NCBI GenBank assembly: GCA_035460165.1 | Contig: DATHWW010000023.1 | Location: 62,001 to 126,000 of the forward strand | Reading direction: 5' to 3' | Length of the DNA: 64,000 nucleotides | Origin: MM2 sp035460165 | GTDB lineage: Bacteria; Pseudomonadota; Gammaproteobacteria; Burkholderiales; Methylophilaceae | Part shown: positions 27,490 through 35,874 of the stretch, piece by piece | Position numbering within the stretch: the stretch's first letter is position 1 | How the letters are laid out: each line of letters opens with the position of its first letter | The notes under the pieces: generated by a model | Told to the model about the DNA's origin: nothing | The model's database searches: none | Seen by the model: only the letters and a program-made list of their open reading frames with translations | Translations under genes and position numbers: made by a program

Positions 27490-28655
27490 TGTCGTTACGC
27501 TATCTCACCATACTCGCCTTTGCGTTGCTCGCAGGCTGTTCTTCGCTGACCGATCTCAAGACGGATATCTCCGAACGGATGTTCGGACCTGAGGTCAAGG
27601 AACCGCCCATGCCGCTGGCGGATTTCAAGCAAAAGGCCACGGCAAAGCTGTTATGGAGCGCATCGGTCGGCGAGGCGGAAGGCTACATTTATACCCCGGC
27701 CATAGACGCTGGCTCGGTATTCGCTGCCAACACCAAGGGTGAAATCATCCGCGTCGATGCCGTGACCGGCAAGCAAGTATGGCGCGTCAATGCCGGGGAA
27801 AGCATTTCCGGCGGCGTGGGGGCAGGTGAAAACCTGGTGCTGGTCGGCACGCCCAAAGGGATGGTGCTGGCCTACGACCAGAACGGTAAAGCACTCTGGA
27901 AAGCCAAGGTCAGCAGTGAAGTGTTGAGCGCGCCCAAGGTCGCATCCGGGGTCGTGGTCGTGCGCAGCGGCGACAGCCGCATCTATGGCCTGAGCACGGC
28001 GGACGGCAAGCGCAAATGGGTTTATGAGCGCGCCACGCCATCCTTGGCTCTGCGCAGCAGCGCGGGTGTGACATTGGCGGACGGCGCCGCGTATGTCGGC
28101 TTTGCCGGCGGCAAAATGGTCGCCCTGAAGGCGGATGACGGAAAGTTGTTGTGGGAGGCTTCCGTGGCCCTACCCAAGGGCGTCACCGAAATCGAGCGCA
28201 TCGCCGACATTACCAGCCTGCCGGTCGTGGACGGCCGGTACGTTTACGCCGTGGCCTTCCAGGGTCGCGTTGCAGCTGTGGATCGTACCAACGGCCGCGT
28301 ATTGTGGAACCGTGATATTTCCAGCTATACCGGGCTGGGAGCCGATGATGGCAAGGTCTTCGTGACGCACAGCGGCGGTGCCGTTTATGCGCTGGATAAT
28401 AGCAGCGGCAAGAGCTATTGGCGGCAAGGTGGCCTGTTGAATCGACTGGTCAGCGCTCCGTTGTCCATGGGCGAGTATGTTGCCGTCGGCGATCTTGAAG
28501 GCTATGTGCATTTTCTTGCAAAAGAAGACGGCGCCTTCGCTGCACGTATCCAGACCGACAAGACTTCCGTCATGGCCCAACCGGTCAGCCTCGGCGAATC
28601 GACGCTGATGGTGCAGACCAGCGGCGGCGGTTTGTACGCAGTCAGCCTTAAATAA
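27489..28655 (+). CDS. bamB: Outer-membrane assembly lipoprotein BamB
   Basis: 388 residues. The lipoprotein signal ends LLAGC with Cys at 17. The rest is an eight-bladed PQQ-like beta-propeller (repeats such as GAYALDNSSGKSYW-type and AVDRTNGRVLWNRD). BamB binds BamA in the BAM complex that inserts outer-membrane barrels. The propeller repeats do not mean that the protein binds PQQ. It overlaps der by one base. Confidence 0.95.
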   Translation: MSLRYLTILAFALLAGCSSLTDLKTDISERMFGPEVKEPPMPLADFKQKATAKLLWSASVGEAEGYIYTPAIDAGSVFAANTKGEIIRVDAVTGKQVWRVNAGESISGGVGAGENLVLVGTPKGMVLAYDQNGKALWKAKVSSEVLSAPKVASGVVVVRSGDSRIYGLSTADGKRKWVYERATPSLALRSSAGVTLADGAAYVGFAGGKMVALKADDGKLLWEASVALPKGVTEIERIADITSLPVVDGRYVYAVAFQGRVAAVDRTNGRVLWNRDISSYTGLGADDGKVFVTHSGGAVYALDNSSGKSYWRQGGLLNRLVSAPLSMGEYVAVGDLEGYVHFLAKEDGAFAARIQTDKTSVMAQPVSLGESTLMVQTSGGGLYAVSLK

Positions 28656-30088
28656 TGTTACCAACCATCGTATTGGTGGGCCGTCCCAATGTCGGCAAAT
28701 CCACGCTATTCAATCGGCTGACCAAGACGCGCGACGCCTTGGTCGCAGATTTACCCGGCCTGACGCGCGACCGCCACTACGGCCGCGGCATGGTAGGCGA
28801 AATTCCTTATCTGGTGGTGGATACCGGCGGTTTCGAACCGTTGGTCGACACCGGCATTCTCGCTGAAATGGCTCGGCAAACGCTGCTGGCGATCGATGAA
28901 GCGGATGTAATTATTTTCATGGTCGATGGCCGGCAGGGTCTGGCGCCTCAGGATAAGGTGATCGCCGACCGTTTACGTCGAAGCAATCGTCCGGTTTTCC
29001 TGGCGGTCAACAAGACCGAGGGCATGAATCGCGGCATTGCTGCAGCCGAATTCCATGAGTTGGGCCTGGGCGATCCGCTTTCGATTTCATCCGCGCATGG
29101 CGAGGGTGTGCGCGATCTGGTCAATCTGGTGCTGGAAGATTTTGCTCCGGAAGAGCAGGAACAACCCACTATCGACTCGAAGGAGCCGCCCAAGGTCGCC
29201 ATTGTCGGTCGTCCCAACGTTGGTAAATCGACATTGGTCAATGCCCTGCTGGGCGAGCAGCGCGTGATCGCGTTCGACCAGCCCGGGACCACGCGCGACT
29301 CCATATACATCGACCTCGAGCGCAACGGCAAGCATTACACGCTGATCGATACCGCCGGTGTTCGCCGTCGCGGCAAGGTGTTCGAAGCGGTCGAAAAATT
29401 CTCCGTGATCAAGACCATGCAGGCCATCGACGATGCCAACGTAGTGATTCTGGTCGTGGATGCCCAAGACGGCGTCACCGAGCAGGAAGCGCACATCGCC
29501 GCTTTCATTCTCGAAACCGGCCGGGCGCTGGTGGTGGCGGTCAACAAGTGGGATGGGCTCGATGCCGACAAGCGCGAATGGATCAAGCGCGAAATCGATC
29601 GCAAGCTGCAATTCCTGGATTTTGCCAAATTTCATTATATTTCCGCGCTGAAGGGCAGTGGCTTGACGCCCTTGCTGCAATCGGTCGACGTTGCCTTCAA
29701 GGCTGCGATGGCCAAGCTTCCTACACCCAGACTCACCCGCGTGCTCAGCGATGCGATTCAACAACACCAGCCGCCTGTTTCCAAGGGGATACGTCCTAAG
29801 TTGCGCTATGCGCACCAGGGCGGCAGCAATCCTCCCATCATCGTGATCCACGGCAACCACCTGGACGGCATCAAGCAAAGCTACGTACGCTTTCTGGAGG
29901 GAGTTTTCCGTACCGCGTTCGAGCTCTCCGGCACACCGCTGCGCGTGCAGTTCAAGCAGGGCGAGAATCCGTTTGCCGAGCCGGAAAAACGCAAGGCGGG
30001 CGAGGGCATCGTCAGCATGCGCAAGCGCAAGAACGAACAGCGCGCCAAGCTCAAGGACCGCAAGGAAACAGAACGTAACAAGCGCTGA
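28655..30088 (+). CDS. der: Ribosome-assembly GTPase Der (EngA)
   Basis: 477 residues with two tandem GTPase domains: GRPNVGKSTLF near 8-18 and GRPNVGKSTLV near 186-196, each with DTGG/DTAG and NKT/NKW motifs, then a KH-like domain (about 360-450) and a basic tail rich in Lys and Arg. Der is needed for 50S subunit assembly. It closes the housekeeping operon; 22 bases after its TGA the TTA that flanks the palindromic element begins. Confidence 0.97.
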   Translation: MLPTIVLVGRPNVGKSTLFNRLTKTRDALVADLPGLTRDRHYGRGMVGEIPYLVVDTGGFEPLVDTGILAEMARQTLLAIDEADVIIFMVDGRQGLAPQDKVIADRLRRSNRPVFLAVNKTEGMNRGIAAAEFHELGLGDPLSISSAHGEGVRDLVNLVLEDFAPEEQEQPTIDSKEPPKVAIVGRPNVGKSTLVNALLGEQRVIAFDQPGTTRDSIYIDLERNGKHYTLIDTAGVRRRGKVFEAVEKFSVIKTMQAIDDANVVILVVDAQDGVTEQEAHIAAFILETGRALVVAVNKWDGLDADKREWIKREIDRKLQFLDFAKFHYISALKGSGLTPLLQSVDVAFKAAMAKLPTPRLTRVLSDAIQQHQPPVSKGIRPKLRYAHQGGSNPPIIVIHGNHLDGIKQSYVRFLEGVFRTAFELSGTPLRVQFKQGENPFAEPEKRKAGEGIVSMRKRKNEQRAKLKDRKETERNKR

Positions 30089-30113
30089 TGGTGTGCCGGG
30101 CTAGTGTAGCTTA

Positions 30114-30472
30114 GAGCCTATTTCAGTAGGTTTCATATACCGCGCTGCTTGCCTGTGGGATGCAAGCAGCGGACTGCGCAGTGTCGTGATTCTCCACAAG
30201 CAGGCCGCAACACCGCAATGCACCTGCAGGCAAGCAGCCCTTCGGTTGAGTCAGGGCGCGGCGTCTGCCGCGTTTCTTGGCTCGCCAATACGCCGCCCGA
30301 CACGTTATCCGCAGAGCGGCCGGTGCGGGAGGGCGGCGAATCGGGCGACTCCCGCACCCGCTGCTGCGCAGATACCGTGTCGTCGCCCGTACAACCATTG
30401 GCTTCACCTCGCGCCTTGCATCCATCCGCGCCCTGACTCAACGCGGTATATGAAACCTACTGAAATAGGCTC
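30114..30472. mobile_element. Palindromic non-coding mobile element, copy 1 (359 bp)
   Basis: Terminal inverted repeats of 31 bases match exactly (30114-30144 and 30442-30472; they begin GAGCCTATTTCAGTAGG). TTA stands directly outside each end (30111-30113 and 30473-30475), as a target duplication would. Inside are stem A (30147-30164 with 30219-30235), a local hairpin (30145-30152/30162-30169) and stem B (30246-30261 with 30426-30441, perfect over 16 bp). No transposase frame is present. A second diverged copy lies at 53872-54138. By size, ends and target this resembles a MITE moved by an IS5-type transposase; that last point is inference. Confidence 0.85.
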
Positions 30473-32280
30473 TTAGTCCGGTACAGCTTTCGATAGTCTT
30501 CTGCATAGCGCTCGAGCACCGCGGACCGTTTCAGCTTGAGGGTCGGGGTGAGCAATCCATTCTCGGTCGTCCACGGATCGACCAGCAACGCAACGCGGCG
30601 AATCCGGGCATAGCCCGGAAATGTGCGCATTTGCCGTGTCATCCTTTCCAGCACGAGGCCTTCGGCGTCGGGGTGTTGCAGACTCTCCGGCCATGCTGCC
30701 CGGATGCCTTTCTCCTGCATTGCCAGTTGCCATTGTTCCTGATTGATCACGACCAGTGCGCTTAGATAGGCGCAGCCTTCACCTACCACCATTACCTGGT
30801 CGAATAGGGGATCGACGCCTATTGCCGCCTCGATCTCTGCCGGCGGTACTTTCTCGCCATTGGACAGCACGAGGATTTCCTTGATGCGTCCGGTGATGAA
30901 GATGTGGCCGGCCGGGTCGACACGCACGACATCGCCGGTATCGAGCCAGCCTTCCTCGTTTATTATTGCTCGCGTTGCTTTGGGATTGCGCCAGTAGCCC
31001 AGCATTACTGTCGGGCCGCGTACCTGCAAGGCGCCATTGGTCCCGACTCGCGTTTCGATGCCCGCCAGCGCAGTCCCGACGCTGGCAGGTACGTTGTCTT
31101 CCGGGCGATTGACGCTGATCACCGGGCTGGTTTCCGTCAGGCCGTAGCCTTGCAGCACGGTCACGCCCAGCCCGATAAATAGGCGTGCGGTATCCGGCGG
31201 CAGGGCTGCTCCGCCGGAAACGGCGAGCCGGATGTGGCCGCCCAGCCGTTGTGTCAGTTTGTCCGCCACGAGACGTTTGAGTATGGGCCAGAGCAAATGA
31301 CTCGCGCGCCAGGGCCCGCGCCCCTGAGCATATTCGAAACGGCTGTAACCCACGTTTACCGCAAGATCGAACAGTCGCGCAGCATAAGCCGGGCCATCTT
31401 CCAGCTTTGCGCGTAGTGCGGCATGTATGCGTTCATAAATGCGCGGCACCGACATCAGTATGGTCGGCTGCGCCAGCGATAGGTCTTCCTGCAACTGCTG
31501 GAAGGAGCGTGCATATACGACGGTGGCGCCCGCCATCAGCGGCAGGTAATAACCGGCGGTACGCTCGAATGTGTGTGACAGCGGCAGAAAGGAGAGAAAT
31601 CGGTCCTCGTGATAGACGTCGAAGCTTTGCAGTACGCTGCGGCAGTTTTCCAGCATGTTGCGATGCGAGAGCATGACGCCTTTCGGCCTGCCGGTGGTTC
31701 CCGAGGTATAGATGATGGAAGCAAGCTGGTCCGGGTCGGTATGGGCTTGAGCAGGGGAATTCGCGGTATTTTCGGGCAGCCAGGACGATAGCGGGCATAA
31801 GCGGCTGTCATCGTTCTGCGCAAAGGGTCGGATGCAGAGTATGCGCTGCAACTCGGGCAGCGGCTGCCCGGTATCGCGGATTGCCTGCCATTGTTCGGCA
31901 CCGCCGGTCAGCAGGAGCCTGGCACCGCTATCCTGCAGCACATAGGCGACGTTATCGGGACGATCCGAGGTGTAGAGCGGCACCGTGACGAGGCCGAGGC
32001 CTAGCGCAGCCTGATCCATCATCACCCACTGCGGACAGTTTTTCAGCATGATGGCGATGCGGTCGCCTGGCTGCAGATGCTCGTGCGCCAGCGCTTCTTG
32101 CCAGCGCATGACTTCCTGTCGCATTTGCGACCAGGTCAGATCCTGCCAGATGCCTTGGGACTCGTTGCAATAGCGATACGCCAGCCCTTCGGGAGTGCGG
32201 CGAGCGCGTTCATGAAACAGGCCGTCCAACGTAATGGCAAGGGCCGCAGGAATAGGGTCGGTATGAAAGTTCTTTAGCAT
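30457..32280 (-). CDS. AMP-dependent long-chain acyl-CoA synthetase
   Basis: 607 residues from the ATG at 32280 (MLKNFHTDPIPAALAITLDG); the frame is open further but the added residues do not look like the family. ATP loop IIYTSGTTGRPKGVMLSH, then GYGLTETSPVIS and GWLDTGDVVRVDP, and a hinge KEILVLSNGEKV. It would activate fatty acids to acyl-CoA through acyl-AMP at the membrane. The last four residues (SLFQ) and the stop lie inside the end of the palindromic element, so insertion has replaced the original C-terminus; all catalytic motifs are far upstream. It faces der and is divergent from pqqA. Confidence 0.9.
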   Translation of the reverse strand: MLKNFHTDPIPAALAITLDGLFHERARRTPEGLAYRYCNESQGIWQDLTWSQMRQEVMRWQEALAHEHLQPGDRIAIMLKNCPQWVMMDQAALGLGLVTVPLYTSDRPDNVAYVLQDSGARLLLTGGAEQWQAIRDTGQPLPELQRILCIRPFAQNDDSRLCPLSSWLPENTANSPAQAHTDPDQLASIIYTSGTTGRPKGVMLSHRNMLENCRSVLQSFDVYHEDRFLSFLPLSHTFERTAGYYLPLMAGATVVYARSFQQLQEDLSLAQPTILMSVPRIYERIHAALRAKLEDGPAYAARLFDLAVNVGYSRFEYAQGRGPWRASHLLWPILKRLVADKLTQRLGGHIRLAVSGGAALPPDTARLFIGLGVTVLQGYGLTETSPVISVNRPEDNVPASVGTALAGIETRVGTNGALQVRGPTVMLGYWRNPKATRAIINEEGWLDTGDVVRVDPAGHIFITGRIKEILVLSNGEKVPPAEIEAAIGVDPLFDQVMVVGEGCAYLSALVVINQEQWQLAMQEKGIRAAWPESLQHPDAEGLVLERMTRQMRTFPGYARIRRVALLVDPWTTENGLLTPTLKLKRSAVLERYAEDYRKLYRTKSLFQ

Positions 32281-32371
32281 GCGGAGTTCATGGTACTCAA
32301 AATGGATGAAATTCGCATCGAGCATATATATTGGAGATGCGGATGGCCCGAAAAAGGACTCCAAGTAAGGC

Positions 32372-32388
32372 CTCATGATAATCATGAG
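32372..32388. promoter_or_regulatory. Fur-box-like palindrome between the acyl-CoA synthetase and pqqA
   Basis: CTCATGATAATCATGAG is an exact 8-1-8 palindrome. Its centre ATGATAATCAT equals the middle of the E. coli Fur consensus 19-mer. It lies 129 bases before pqqA and 92 before the acyl-CoA synthetase start. Whether Fur or another dimeric regulator binds is not known. Confidence 0.5.
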
Positions 32389-32516
32389 CAGAATTTCCTG
32401 ATATTTGCACTGTTGCCGGATAGCCATGCTGGAGAGAATGGATACCGAGCATACAGCCTGCCTTTCGGGGCCGGCATGAGCTTCGCAAATAACAAATTTT
32501 TCTAAGGAGACATACT

Positions 32517-32588
32517 ATGTGGACCAAGCCTCAAGCTACCGAAATGCGTTTCGGCTTTGAAGTGACCATGTACGTTTGCAACCGCTAA
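32517..32588 (+). CDS. pqqA: PQQ precursor peptide PqqA
   Basis: A 23-residue peptide starting MWTKPQATEMRFGFE, then VTMYVCNR. The Glu and Tyr of the E-x3-Y motif (E15 and Y19) are the atoms that become the PQQ ring system. WTKP at the start and the length are typical. AAGGAGA sits seven bases before the ATG. It leads pqqABCDE. The protein is the substrate of PqqE with help from PqqD. Confidence 0.97.
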   Translation: MWTKPQATEMRFGFEVTMYVCNR

Positions 32589-32604
32589 GGTTGTGACGTT
32601 CTCG

Positions 32605-32650
32605 GGGGTCGCCGCAAGGCGGCCCCGGTAATTCTGGGGGCATACCCCGT
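32605..32650 (+). promoter_or_regulatory. Hairpins between pqqA and pqqB
   Basis: GGGGTCGCC (32605-32613) pairs with GGCGGCCCC (32618-32626) across a GCAA tetraloop, giving nine pairs. A shorter hairpin follows (GGGG-CATA-CCCC, near 32637-32648), then GTGTAGTTTTTG. Together they could stabilise the pqqA end of the transcript or stop a fraction of polymerases. Confidence 0.6.
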
Positions 32651-32670
32651 GTAGTTTTTGGATAATTTCA

Positions 32671-33588
32671 ATGCATATTCACGTTTTAGGCGCTGCCGCC
32701 GGCGGCGGTTTTCCGCAGTGGAACTGTAACTGTTTTAATTGCGACGGTTTGCGCAAGGGTACCATCAAGGCTAAAAAGCGCACCCAGTCCTCGATCTGCG
32801 TCAGCAGCGACGGCGTCAACTGGGTTTTGTTCAATACTTCTCCCGACGTATTGCAGCAAATCCAGGAATTCAGTCCCTTGCAGCCCGGCCGCGCAATCCG
32901 CGACAGCGGCATCGTCGGCATCGTGCTGATCGACGCGCAAATCGACCATACCACCGGCCTGCTGATGCTGCGCGAAGGCCAGGTGAAACGTGAAATCTAC
33001 TGTACCGACATGGTCTACCAGGACCTGACCACCGGCAATCCGCTGTTCAACATTCTCGGTCATTACTGCGGCATCAATCGCCACGATGTGCCGATCGACG
33101 GCAACATGTCTTTCGAGATTCCCGGCGCGCCCAATCTGCGCTTTACCGCGGTGGCGCTGAAGAGTGCGGCGCCGCCTTACTCGCCGCACCGTCACGACCC
33201 GCATCCGGGCGACACCATAGGCGTGCTCATCGAGGAGATCAGCACCGGCAAGAAATGCTGGTATTCGCCGGGCCTGGGCGAAATCGAGCCGCACTTGCCG
33301 GCCTTTATGTCGCAAGCCGACTGCATCATGGTGGACGGCACTTTCTGGACTAATACCGAAATGCTCGACATGGGCCTGATGACCAAGAAAGCGCGCGATA
33401 TCGGCCACAATCCGCAATCCGGCCCAGGCGGCATGATCGAGGTGCTGAACGAGTATCCGAATGCGCGCCGCGTGTTGATCCACATCAACAATACCAACCC
33501 CATCCTGAGAGAAGATTCGGCCGAGCGCGCCGAACTGGATCGTCACGGCATCGAAGTGGCCTACGACGGCATGGATATCATCCTGTGA
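32671..33588 (+). CDS. pqqB: PQQ biosynthesis protein PqqB
   Basis: 305 residues of the metallo-beta-lactamase fold. HVLGAAAGGGFPQWNCNC is the family's opening and DAQIDHTTGLLMLREG is the altered metal-binding segment. PqqB is a non-haem iron hydroxylase that acts on the processed Glu-Tyr dipeptide in PQQ synthesis. The stop overlaps the region of the pqqC start, so translation is probably coupled. Confidence 0.97.
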   Translation: MHIHVLGAAAGGGFPQWNCNCFNCDGLRKGTIKAKKRTQSSICVSSDGVNWVLFNTSPDVLQQIQEFSPLQPGRAIRDSGIVGIVLIDAQIDHTTGLLMLREGQVKREIYCTDMVYQDLTTGNPLFNILGHYCGINRHDVPIDGNMSFEIPGAPNLRFTAVALKSAAPPYSPHRHDPHPGDTIGVLIEEISTGKKCWYSPGLGEIEPHLPAFMSQADCIMVDGTFWTNTEMLDMGLMTKKARDIGHNPQSGPGGMIEVLNEYPNARRVLIHINNTNPILREDSAERAELDRHGIEVAYDGMDIIL

Positions 33589-33599
33589 CGGAGACCAAG

Positions 33600-34349
33600 A
33601 TGAACGCACCGGCAATCAATACCCCGTGGACGCGCGCAGAATTCGAGGAAAAGCTGCGCGAGAAGGGCAAGGGCTACCATATCTATCACCCGTTCCACGT
33701 GATGATGTATGAGGGCAAGCTGACCCAGGAACAACTGCAATGCTGGGTGGCCAACCGCTTTTATTACCAGATCGGCATCCCGCAGAAGGATGCGGCCATC
33801 CTCTCCAATTGCCCGGATAAGGAAGTGCGCAAGCAGTGGATCGTGCGCATCACCGACCATGACGGTGTGGATGGCAATGAAGGCGGCATCGAGGCTTGGA
33901 TCAAGTTGGGGCAGGCCGTTGGCCTCACCCGCGAGGATGTGACCTCGCTAAAACTGGTGAGTCCCGGCGTCAAGTTCGCGGTCGATGCCTACATCAATTT
34001 CGCGCGTCAGCGGCCCTGGCAGGAGTCAGTGTGCTCCAGCCTCACAGAGCTATTCGCGCCGCACATCCACCAGCAGCGCATCAGCTCTTGGCCGACGATG
34101 TATCCGTGGATCAAGGAAGAGGGCCTCTCCTACTTCAAGAAGCGCCTGACCGAAGCGCGGCGCGACGTGGAGCAGGGCCTGGAGGTTACGCTCAATTATT
34201 TCAGCCAGAGCCGCGAAATGCAGGAAAAGGCATTGGATATTCTGCAATTCAAGCTGGACGTGCTGTGGGTCATCGCCGATTCAATCATGCTGGCGTGTAC
34301 TGATATCAAGGTGCAGGATCGCGACTACCTGCGCCAACCGCGCTATTAA
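33600..34349 (+). CDS. pqqC: Pyrroloquinoline-quinone synthase PqqC
   Basis: 249 residues from the ATG at 33600, which has GGAG six bases before it; an in-frame GTG at 33585 is possible. KGYHIYHPFHVMMYEGKL, ANRFYYQIGIPQKDAAILSN and DHDGVDGNEGGIEAWIKL are the family motifs around the all-helical active site. PqqC carries out the last ring closure and eight-electron oxidation with O2, without metal or cofactor. The enzyme is full length. Confidence 0.97.
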   Translation: MNAPAINTPWTRAEFEEKLREKGKGYHIYHPFHVMMYEGKLTQEQLQCWVANRFYYQIGIPQKDAAILSNCPDKEVRKQWIVRITDHDGVDGNEGGIEAWIKLGQAVGLTREDVTSLKLVSPGVKFAVDAYINFARQRPWQESVCSSLTELFAPHIHQQRISSWPTMYPWIKEEGLSYFKKRLTEARRDVEQGLEVTLNYFSQSREMQEKALDILQFKLDVLWVIADSIMLACTDIKVQDRDYLRQPRY

Positions 34350-34357
34350 GGGCTTAT

Positions 34358-34630
34358 ATGGACCAAAACGACATCTACCAACTCGCTCCGCACTACCGTT
34401 TCCAGTGGGAAGAAGCGCAGCAATGCTACGTCCTGCTGTTCCCCGAAGGCATGATTAAATTGAACGGCGGCGCCGGTGAAGTTATCAAACGTATAGACGG
34501 CAAGAAAACCGTAGCCGACATCGTGGTCGAGCTGAAGCAGGCTTTTCCCGATGTGCCCGACCTGGAAGGCGATGTGGTTTCCATGGTCGAACTCGCGGTA
34601 GACAAGGCTTGGTTGGCCAAGGCCAATTGA
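34358..34630 (+). CDS. pqqD: PqqA-binding chaperone PqqD
   Basis: 90 residues of the RRE (RiPP recognition element) type, with YRFQWEEAQQCYVLLFPEGM and GEVIKRIDGKKTVADIVVEL. It binds PqqA and presents it to the radical-SAM enzyme PqqE. Eight bases separate it from pqqC and 20 from pqqE. Confidence 0.96.
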   Translation: MDQNDIYQLAPHYRFQWEEAQQCYVLLFPEGMIKLNGGAGEVIKRIDGKKTVADIVVELKQAFPDVPDLEGDVVSMVELAVDKAWLAKAN

Positions 34631-34650
34631 AGCCGAATTAGGAGAAGCAA

Positions 34651-35835
34651 ATGGCACAACAGAATAACGGCGTTGCAGCTTCCGTAACCCATACCCAGCC
34701 GCTGTGGCTGCTGGCCGAGGTGACTTATCGCTGTCCGCTGCACTGCGCGTTCTGCTACAACCCGACCGATTACGACAAGCACACGCAGAACGAGCTTTCC
34801 ACCGAGCAGTGGCTGCAGGTGCTGCGCGACGCGCGCAAAATGGGCGCGTTGCAGCTCGGCATCTCCGGCGGCGAACCTCTGTTGCGCGACGACATCGAGG
34901 ACATTGTGGTCGAGGCGCGCAAGCTCGGCTATTACAGCAACCTGATCACTTCCGGCGTCGGCCTTACCGAGAAACGCATTCAGGCCTTCAAGGAGGGCGG
35001 GCTCGACCATATTCAGCTGTCGATGCACGACATCACCGAAGAGATCAATAACTTCATCACCAACACGCGCACCTTCGAGCTGAAGAAGAAGGTCGCGGCG
35101 ATGATCAAGGGCCACGGCTACCCGATGGTGCTGAACGTGGTGATCCACCGCTACAACATCGGCCACATTAAAGAGATTTTGGAGATGGCCGAGGCACTGG
35201 GCGCCGACTTTGTCGAACTGGCCAACACCCAATACTACGGCTGGTCGCTGATCAACCGCAGCCAGTTGATGCCGACCAAGGAGCAGATCGATTACGCGGA
35301 AAAGGTGACCAACGAGTTCCGCGCGAAGGTCGGCAACAAGATGAAGATTTTCTTCGTCGTGCCGGACTATTTTTCCGACCGCCCGAAGAAATGCATGAAC
35401 GGCTGGGGCGAGGTGTTCATGATCGTCACCGCCAACGGCGACGTGTTGCCGTGCCACTCGGCGCGTGTGCTGCCGGGCATCGAATTCCCGAATGTGCGCG
35501 AGAAGGGCCTGGAGTGGGCGTGGAAGGACTCGCCGGCGTTCAACCGCTACCGCGGCGATAGCTGGATGAAAGAGCCGTGCCGTACCTGCCCGGAAAAGGA
35601 AAAAGACCTGGGCGGCTGTCGCTGCCAGGCTTTCCTGCTATCCGGCGATGCGGAAAGCGCGGACCCGGTGTGCAGCCTGTCGCCCAACCATCACCTGATC
35701 GAAAAGGCGATCGAGGAAGCGCAGAATCCGCAAATTCAGGCGCAGCCTATCGTGTTCCGTACCGACAAGAACTCGAAGAAGGTGATCAGCGGTGAGCTGC
35801 AGGAGCGCCTGGAAGACTTCCACGCGTTGCCGTAA
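34651..35835 (+). CDS. pqqE: PqqA peptide cyclase PqqE (radical SAM)
   Basis: 394 residues. Radical-SAM cluster C28-x3-C32-x2-C35 (CPLHCAFC), SAM motif GISGGEPLLRDDIED, and a C-terminal SPASM region with further Cys ligands (CHSARVLPG, CRTCPEKEKDLGGCRC). It makes the first carbon-carbon bond between Glu and Tyr of PqqA. No pqqF/G-type protease gene follows; another peptidase must release the product. Confidence 0.97.
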   Translation: MAQQNNGVAASVTHTQPLWLLAEVTYRCPLHCAFCYNPTDYDKHTQNELSTEQWLQVLRDARKMGALQLGISGGEPLLRDDIEDIVVEARKLGYYSNLITSGVGLTEKRIQAFKEGGLDHIQLSMHDITEEINNFITNTRTFELKKKVAAMIKGHGYPMVLNVVIHRYNIGHIKEILEMAEALGADFVELANTQYYGWSLINRSQLMPTKEQIDYAEKVTNEFRAKVGNKMKIFFVVPDYFSDRPKKCMNGWGEVFMIVTANGDVLPCHSARVLPGIEFPNVREKGLEWAWKDSPAFNRYRGDSWMKEPCRTCPEKEKDLGGCRCQAFLLSGDAESADPVCSLSPNHHLIEKAIEEAQNPQIQAQPIVFRTDKNSKKVISGELQERLEDFHALP

Positions 35836-35842
35836 CTTTCGC

Positions 35843-35874
35843 GGACATCGGGTCACTGTACCGATTCGATGTCC
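35843..35874. terminator. Hairpin between convergent pqqE and cheX-like genes
   Basis: GGACATCG (35843-35850) and CGATGTCC (35867-35874) are exact inverted repeats and the stem can extend by GG/CC. No clear T-run follows, so its role as a terminator is a guess from its place between convergent genes. It overlaps the last codons of the cheX-like gene. Confidence 0.4.

Noticed and set aside
27489..28655. PQQ-binding enzyme reading of the beta-propeller protein
   Set aside because: The lipoprotein signal, position before der and repeat type identify BamB, whose PQQ-like repeats do not bind PQQ.
30123..30441. Several open frames of about 95-102 codons within the palindromic element
   Set aside because: They occur on both strands because the element is GC-rich and symmetrical; copy 2 does not preserve any of them in frame.
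30114..30472. A CRISPR array or an integron attC site as explanation for the palindromic element
   Set aside because: There are no regularly spaced direct repeats, and the length, 31-base ends and TTA flanks do not fit an attC site.
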